Assembly (NCBI GenBank): GCA_034659075.1
Contig: JAYEGM010000060.1
Coordinates: 1 to 16,932 of the forward strand
Source of the DNA: BMS3Bbin11 sp034659075
Lineage (GTDB): Bacteria; Pseudomonadota; Gammaproteobacteria; BMS3Bbin11
DNA length: 16,932 nt
Direction of reading: 5' to 3'
The notes beneath the pieces were generated by a model. It was not told where the DNA came from. It ran no database searches and saw only the letters and a list, made by a program, of their open reading frames with translations. Below, piece by piece: positions 13,420 to 16,932 of this stretch (position 1 is the stretch's first letter; every line of letters starts with the position of its first letter). The position numbers and the translations under genes were made by a program.

Positions 13420-14823
13420 ATGGGAAATATACAGCAAGTTTCCACAGATACCTCAGAACACCCTATTCTCTACATCCTTGATACCAACGTTTTAATTCAC
13501 GACCCCGCCGCAATACTCGAATTTGAAGAACACCATGTCGTCATTCCGATGACCGTACTGGAAGAACTGGACAATCTTAAAAGCGGGCGCCAGGCCATCG
13601 CTGCAGACTGCCGCCAGGCTATACGCGGTATAGATGAAATACTGGGTCGTGCCTCACCCGATGAAATCGAACAGGGCATACCTATTCGGCGTGGTGACAA
13701 AGGCCCTATCCGCGGCTCATTATCTATATTGATGACTCATGCGCCGGACAATCTTGCGATACTTCCCTCCCATCTAAATGACAACAAAATTATTAATGAC
13801 ATCTGCCTGTTGAAACAGAATCGGCCCGAGCAGCGTACTGTGCTGGTTACCAAAGACATCAATATGCGGCTTAAAGCACGCGGCTGCGGCATAGAATCAG
13901 AGGACTATCACAATGACCAGCTGGTCTCTGATATCAACCTGCTGGATGCCGGCTACCTTGAATTTGAGGGCAGCTTCTGGGACCACGTTGAGAATGTTGA
14001 AACTGAGCAGCAAGCCGGTCGCACGATACACAGAATTGCAAAAACAGAATCCTTGCAGGAAATATATCCGAATAATTTTATCGTTGATGAGCAGGGAATG
14101 ATCGCTCGCGCTGTAGAGGTCACCAGCGACATAATCACACTGCTTCATATCGAGCACACTCGTTTCTTACAGCAGGAAGCATGGGGTCTGCGCCCGAGAG
14201 ATGTTTATCAGGCAATGGCATTGAATCTGCTGCTTGACCCGGAAGTACACCTGGTCAGCCTGACCGGCTCGGCAGGATCAGGTAAAACCATACTGGCACT
14301 CGCTGCTGCCATCGAAATGACTGTAGCCAATAAACTTTACCGCCGTATTATCGTTACCCGCAGCACTCAGGGACTGGATGAAGACATTGGCTTTCTGCCC
14401 GGAACTGAAGAAGAAAAAATGGAACCCTGGCTGGGAGCGATAACGGATAACCTGGAAGCCCTGCATTATGATGATGAGGATTCTGAAGGGAGTATCGACT
14501 ACATTCTTAAAAAAGTACCTTTGCATTTTAAATCACTTAATTACATACGCGGACGCAGCTTTCAGCACAGCCTGATTCTTATTGATGAATCGCAGAACCT
14601 GACACCGCACCAGATTAAAACTATCGTCACCCGCGCAGGCAGTGGCTCAAAAGTTATCTGTCTGGGTAATTTATCCCAGATCGATACACCTTACCTCAGT
14701 GCTACCAGCTCCGGCCTTACCTACCTGACTGAACGTTTCAAAGGCTTCTGCCATGGTGGAAGCATCCAGTTGCAGGGAGTTCCCCGCTCATTGCTTGCAG
14801 AGTATGCAGAGGCTAACCTTTAG
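13420..14823 (+). CDS. PIN-PhoH family ATPase/ribonuclease
   Basis: A 467-residue two-domain protein. The N-terminal PIN domain starts with LYILDTNVLIHDP (17-29; acidic D21), followed by VLEELDNL (46-53) and VTKDINMRLKARG (143-155), giving the acidic residues of a metal-dependent RNase site. The C-terminal PhoH domain is a P-loop ATPase with Walker A TGSAGSGKT (282-290), Walker B LILIDE (385-390) followed by SQNLTP, and a sensor-like GNLSQID (416-422). This is the PhoH2/YlaK-type arrangement; relatives are RNA helicase-ribonucleases, and roles in RNA decay or stress are inferred from family only. Start is fixed by AAGGAG at 13406-13411, 8 nt before ATG. It appears to be transcribed alone: 207 bp separate it from the next gene. 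Confidence 0.92.
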   Translation: MGNIQQVSTDTSEHPILYILDTNVLIHDPAAILEFEEHHVVIPMTVLEELDNLKSGRQAIAADCRQAIRGIDEILGRASPDEIEQGIPIRRGDKGPIRGSLSILMTHAPDNLAILPSHLNDNKIINDICLLKQNRPEQRTVLVTKDINMRLKARGCGIESEDYHNDQLVSDINLLDAGYLEFEGSFWDHVENVETEQQAGRTIHRIAKTESLQEIYPNNFIVDEQGMIARAVEVTSDIITLLHIEHTRFLQQEAWGLRPRDVYQAMALNLLLDPEVHLVSLTGSAGSGKTILALAAAIEMTVANKLYRRIIVTRSTQGLDEDIGFLPGTEEEKMEPWLGAITDNLEALHYDDEDSEGSIDYILKKVPLHFKSLNYIRGRSFQHSLILIDESQNLTPHQIKTIVTRAGSGSKVICLGNLSQIDTPYLSATSSGLTYLTERFKGFCHGGSIQLQGVPRSLLAEYAEANL

Positions 14824-14975
14824 TGATAGCTTATATAATGCTAAAGTATTAAGCTGGATTACGGCAGCAAAACTGCTTGCCCTGCCTCAAAAATAACACT
14901 ACAGGTCATCTCGTATGGAAACTTTCGTCTTATCCTATGGCCACAGCCTCACACGATATCAACAAATATCACTTT

Positions 14976-15005
14976 TTGATGTAATCTACGCATACATCGG
15001 ATAAA
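14976..15005 (+). promoter_or_regulatory. Possible promoter with inverted repeat for the 262-residue protein
   Basis: TTGATG (14976-14981) and GATAAA (15000-15005) are 18 bp apart, each 4 of 6 to consensus. A 6-bp inverted repeat GATGTA-N9-TACATC (14978-14983 and 14993-14998) lies inside it and could be an operator. The start codon follows 25 bp after the -10. Confidence 0.3.
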
Positions 15006-15030
15006 TGATTATCAAAAAAATGAGAATGTA

Positions 15031-15819
15031 ATGTTTTTCGACCCGAAGGATGAACTTAACAAGGATCTCAGGAACGCCCTGGTAGAACGGTCAAAAGACC
15101 AGCTGTATGGCGATGAGGGACTAATGGCCACTTCCATAGGGAAATGGATCACCTACCACATGCTTTTCGCTGATGACACTACCGCCAGTGAAAGCTCCAT
15201 AGAGGGCATGGAAGTTGCTCACATAGAAAGTATCGAAGATTTCCTCAATAGTGGGAAAGGCAGCTATAACTGGAAGCAGCTCGAAACCATTAGCCTGGAA
15301 ACTAAATCAGAGTGGTTAGCAGCGACTCTAAAACAGGTCATTAATGGTGAAGTACAGATAGATAGTGAACTACGCCGGTATGTCAGCAGCATTGTAGACC
15401 AGCCAAAGCTGGTAAAGTACATCAACGATGAAATAGAAAGTTACACGACTACCCGTAAAGAGTGGCTGGAATCCTATATTGAACTGCCGATCATGCCAGT
15501 TATCATGAAATACCGAAGCGTCGCCTCAAACCTTGATTCGCACGAACAGAAGAAAAAGGTAGAGCAGCAGGAATTAATGAACAAAGCTGAAGAAGCGAAC
15601 TCGCGCGTGAGAAAGAGCCTGAAAAAATTCGGCAACCTCGAAAAACGCTATGAAATTGATAATGTCGACAGCATCCTGGATTTGCTGGAAGAAGTGGTCA
15701 AAGAACCGGACATAAATGATAATGACGTGGCCAATTTTATTCTGATGAATGCCCCGCGTTTTGATGAAGACGTTCGTTATCTACTAACGACTCGTTTTCC
15801 TGTCTCTCAGGAAGAGTAG
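15031..15819 (+). CDS. Hypothetical cytoplasmic protein with coiled coil
   Basis: A 262-residue protein I do not recognise. It has no signal peptide or membrane segment and is rich in charged residues, acidic overall. Residues 31-46 (LMATSIGKWITYHMLF) are the most hydrophobic stretch. Residues 168-208 (SNLDSHEQKKKVEQQ onward to GNLEKRYEI) look like a coiled coil, preceded by ELPIMPVIMKYRSVASNL and followed by a Leu/Val-rich helix DSILDLLEEVVKE (213-225). Its codon use resembles the neighbouring genes, with no frameshift, which argues for a real gene. Only a weak GAG-type ribosome-binding site (15022-15025) precedes the ATG. It could be an adaptor or structural partner, but nothing in the sequence fixes a function. 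A conserved position next to the PhoH gene would be the first clue. Confidence 0.7.
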   Translation: MFFDPKDELNKDLRNALVERSKDQLYGDEGLMATSIGKWITYHMLFADDTTASESSIEGMEVAHIESIEDFLNSGKGSYNWKQLETISLETKSEWLAATLKQVINGEVQIDSELRRYVSSIVDQPKLVKYINDEIESYTTTRKEWLESYIELPIMPVIMKYRSVASNLDSHEQKKKVEQQELMNKAEEANSRVRKSLKKFGNLEKRYEIDNVDSILDLLEEVVKEPDINDNDVANFILMNAPRFDEDVRYLLTTRFPVSQEE

Positions 15820-16203
15820 CCAGCCGATTGCGAGAACCCCACCCCACTGCAATATAGCGAATTTCGGTCCAGGTAAAACCTGATGCTTGCAGACCATCAA
15901 TTAATCAAACACCTGTAAAAAAACCTTCTCGCGCATTCAGCCATACCAGGCAAATGGGAATTGAGTCGGCTTCATTAGAAACCCCTTATTAAACCTGTCA
16001 GGATATTTAACACTCCTTAAATTTAGTGGCTGTAAGTCATTGTAATTATATGGTGGAATGGAAATTGCATTACGTAAGTTATACTTTTGCAACAAATAGG
16101 ACTTGTGATATGATTCTTGAATATAAAAATAAGCTTAGGGAAGAGCCACATATAGAAGTCACTCTAAAATAACAACACCTTCCCTGGGGTCAATAGCCGC
16201 TAG
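15820..16203. other. 384-bp intergenic region
   Basis: No convincing gene. It contains a 5-bp hairpin CAGGT-AAA-ACCTG (15870-15882) within a weaker GGTC/GACC outer pair (15866-15895) but without a T tract, an AT-rich stretch from about 16000 to 16170, and the promoter candidate at 16087-16114. Confidence 0.4.
16087..16114 (+). promoter_or_regulatory. Possible promoter of the receiver-PAS gene
   Basis: TTGCAA (16087-16092) and TATGAT (16109-16114) are 16 bp apart, 4 and 5 of 6 to the sigma-70 consensus. Transcription from it would give a leader of roughly 80 nt before the ATG at 16204. Confidence 0.35.
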
Positions 16204-16932
16204 ATGAATAGTCGTTCGCCTACAAAAGTACTCCTCGTGGATGACAAACCGTATGACGGCGAGCTGGCCGCACTCGTATTACAATCCCACCTTCCTCAAG
16301 CAGAGCTGATACTCGTCGAAGATGCGATTGAGTTTGCTGAGCACCTTGCACTGGGTGGATTCAACCTGGTTATCACCGAAAGGCAACTGAAATGGGCGGA
16401 AGGCAGCCGCGTCCTCGAGAGCATCAAACGTCTTTACCCCGAGTGTCCGGTAATCTTTTTCTCTGCCGAAAAGGCCCCTCGCGGCAGCAACGAAAACCAC
16501 TACAATCAGCCCGACGCCCAGGTCAAAAAAGGCAGCGCCGGATTCCTGCATCTGCCTGTCACTGTCAATCAACTATTAAAACCCAAAGAACCCTCTGTAG
16601 ATGAAAACGACTCAAGCGGTCCACTTGTAGACCGCTTACCTGTTGGCGTTTTCTCACTCAGCCAGGAAGGCAAACTGACCTGCCTGAACGGGGCCTGCTC
16701 CAAGATTTTCAGACTTAACGAGAACGACGAAGAGCCCATTTTATTACAAGATCTGCTTGCTGATAATGAAGACTGGGAAAAAATTAACCATGTGTTGCAA
16801 CAGGGAGAAGCTGTCAATGACCTCGATATGCAACTGTGCTTTGGCGATGATACCCCTTACTGGATCCGTCTTGACCTGTGGCCAACTGAAAAAGCAGTAT
16901 ACGGGTCACATTATTTTGAAGGGAGTGTATAT
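16204..16932 (+). CDS. Receiver-PAS signalling protein, 3'-truncated by window end
   Basis: An open frame of 243 codons running off the window. Residues 7-125 form a CheY-like receiver: KVLLVDDKPYDGE carries the acidic pair D13/D14, and VIFFSAE (83-89) carries the Ser of the switch position. The phospho-acceptor motif reads FNLVITERQLKWAEG, so Glu (E59) stands where Asp is expected, and the conserved Lys before Pro is replaced (FLHLPVT, 114-120). It is therefore a degenerate, perhaps constitutively 'on' or non-phosphorylated receiver. Residues from about 142 form a PAS domain (VDRLPVGVFSLSQEGKLTCLNG). Output domains, for example GGDEF, EAL or histidine kinase, would lie beyond the window. No good Shine-Dalgarno precedes the ATG at 16204. 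Confidence 0.8.
   Translation, partial: MNSRSPTKVLLVDDKPYDGELAALVLQSHLPQAELILVEDAIEFAEHLALGGFNLVITERQLKWAEGSRVLESIKRLYPECPVIFFSAEKAPRGSNENHYNQPDAQVKKGSAGFLHLPVTVNQLLKPKEPSVDENDSSGPLVDRLPVGVFSLSQEGKLTCLNGACSKIFRLNENDEEPILLQDLLADNEDWEKINHVLQQGEAVNDLDMQLCFGDDTPYWIRLDLWPTEKAVYGSHYFEGSVY

Noticed and set aside
14828..14880. Terminator after the PhoH-family gene
   Set aside because: AGCTTA/TAAGCT and GGCAG/CTGC pairs exist but stems are short or broken and no T tract follows.
15990..16050. Pho-box-like half-sites CTGTCAG and CTGTAAG before the receiver-PAS gene
   Set aside because: Neither has a partner at 11-bp spacing and neither sits 10 nt from a -10.
16110..16172. 20-codon open frame with AGGA 8 nt upstream
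   Set aside because: Too short to support on its own, and its start codon overlaps the -10 of the best promoter candidate for the next gene.

Overview
The window looks like chromosomal DNA of a free-living gammaproteobacterium. FadE has the long form with an N-terminal membrane anchor and a C-terminal DUF1974-type domain, the thiolase and hydratase/dehydrogenase genes overlap in fadI-fadJ order, and there are outer-membrane porins, a DUF2057 (YccT/CsgI-type) protein and a PIN-PhoH ATPase. I cannot name the genus. A DsrE-family lipoprotein hints at sulfur chemistry, but this is weak evidence.

Layout. (1) Positions 1-8069 hold a four-gene beta-oxidation operon on the + strand: fadE, fadI-type thiolase, fadJ-type bifunctional enzyme and long-chain acyl-CoA ligase. 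It ends at a perfect 20-bp inverted-repeat terminator. Heptanucleotide tandem arrays lie in front of fadE and between fadE and the thiolase gene. Together the genes activate a long-chain fatty acid to its CoA ester and take it through all four steps of each beta-oxidation cycle. (2) Positions 8085-10910 hold three - strand genes: a DsrE-family lipoprotein, a porin and a secreted DUF2057 protein. The porin and the DUF2057 gene each have a Pho-box-like direct repeat exactly 10 nt upstream of a -10 element, so both may belong to a phosphate-starvation (PhoB) regulon. (3) Positions 11150-11735 hold a palindromic intergenic repeat, a tRNA-Gly(CCC) gene with its own promoter, and a convergent gene for a small Pro/Tyr-rich secreted peptide. 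(4) Positions 11897-13313 hold a small outer-membrane beta-barrel gene and a secreted SRPBCC/START-type protein gene. They are separated by a 263-bp TA-flanked element with 31-bp terminal inverted repeats that can fold into a three-way junction. (5) Positions 13420-16932 hold a PIN-PhoH ATPase, an unrecognised 262-residue cytoplasmic protein, and the start of a sensor protein (degenerate receiver plus PAS) that runs off the window end.

The strongest leads are the two matching Pho-type promoters and the 263-bp element. In that element, the mismatches I found in four stems are all G-U compatible on the + strand, which suggests a folded RNA. The heptamer arrays and a receiver domain with Glu in place of the phospho-acceptor Asp come next. 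Everything here was read by eye; family names rest on remembered motifs and related proteins, not on database searches.
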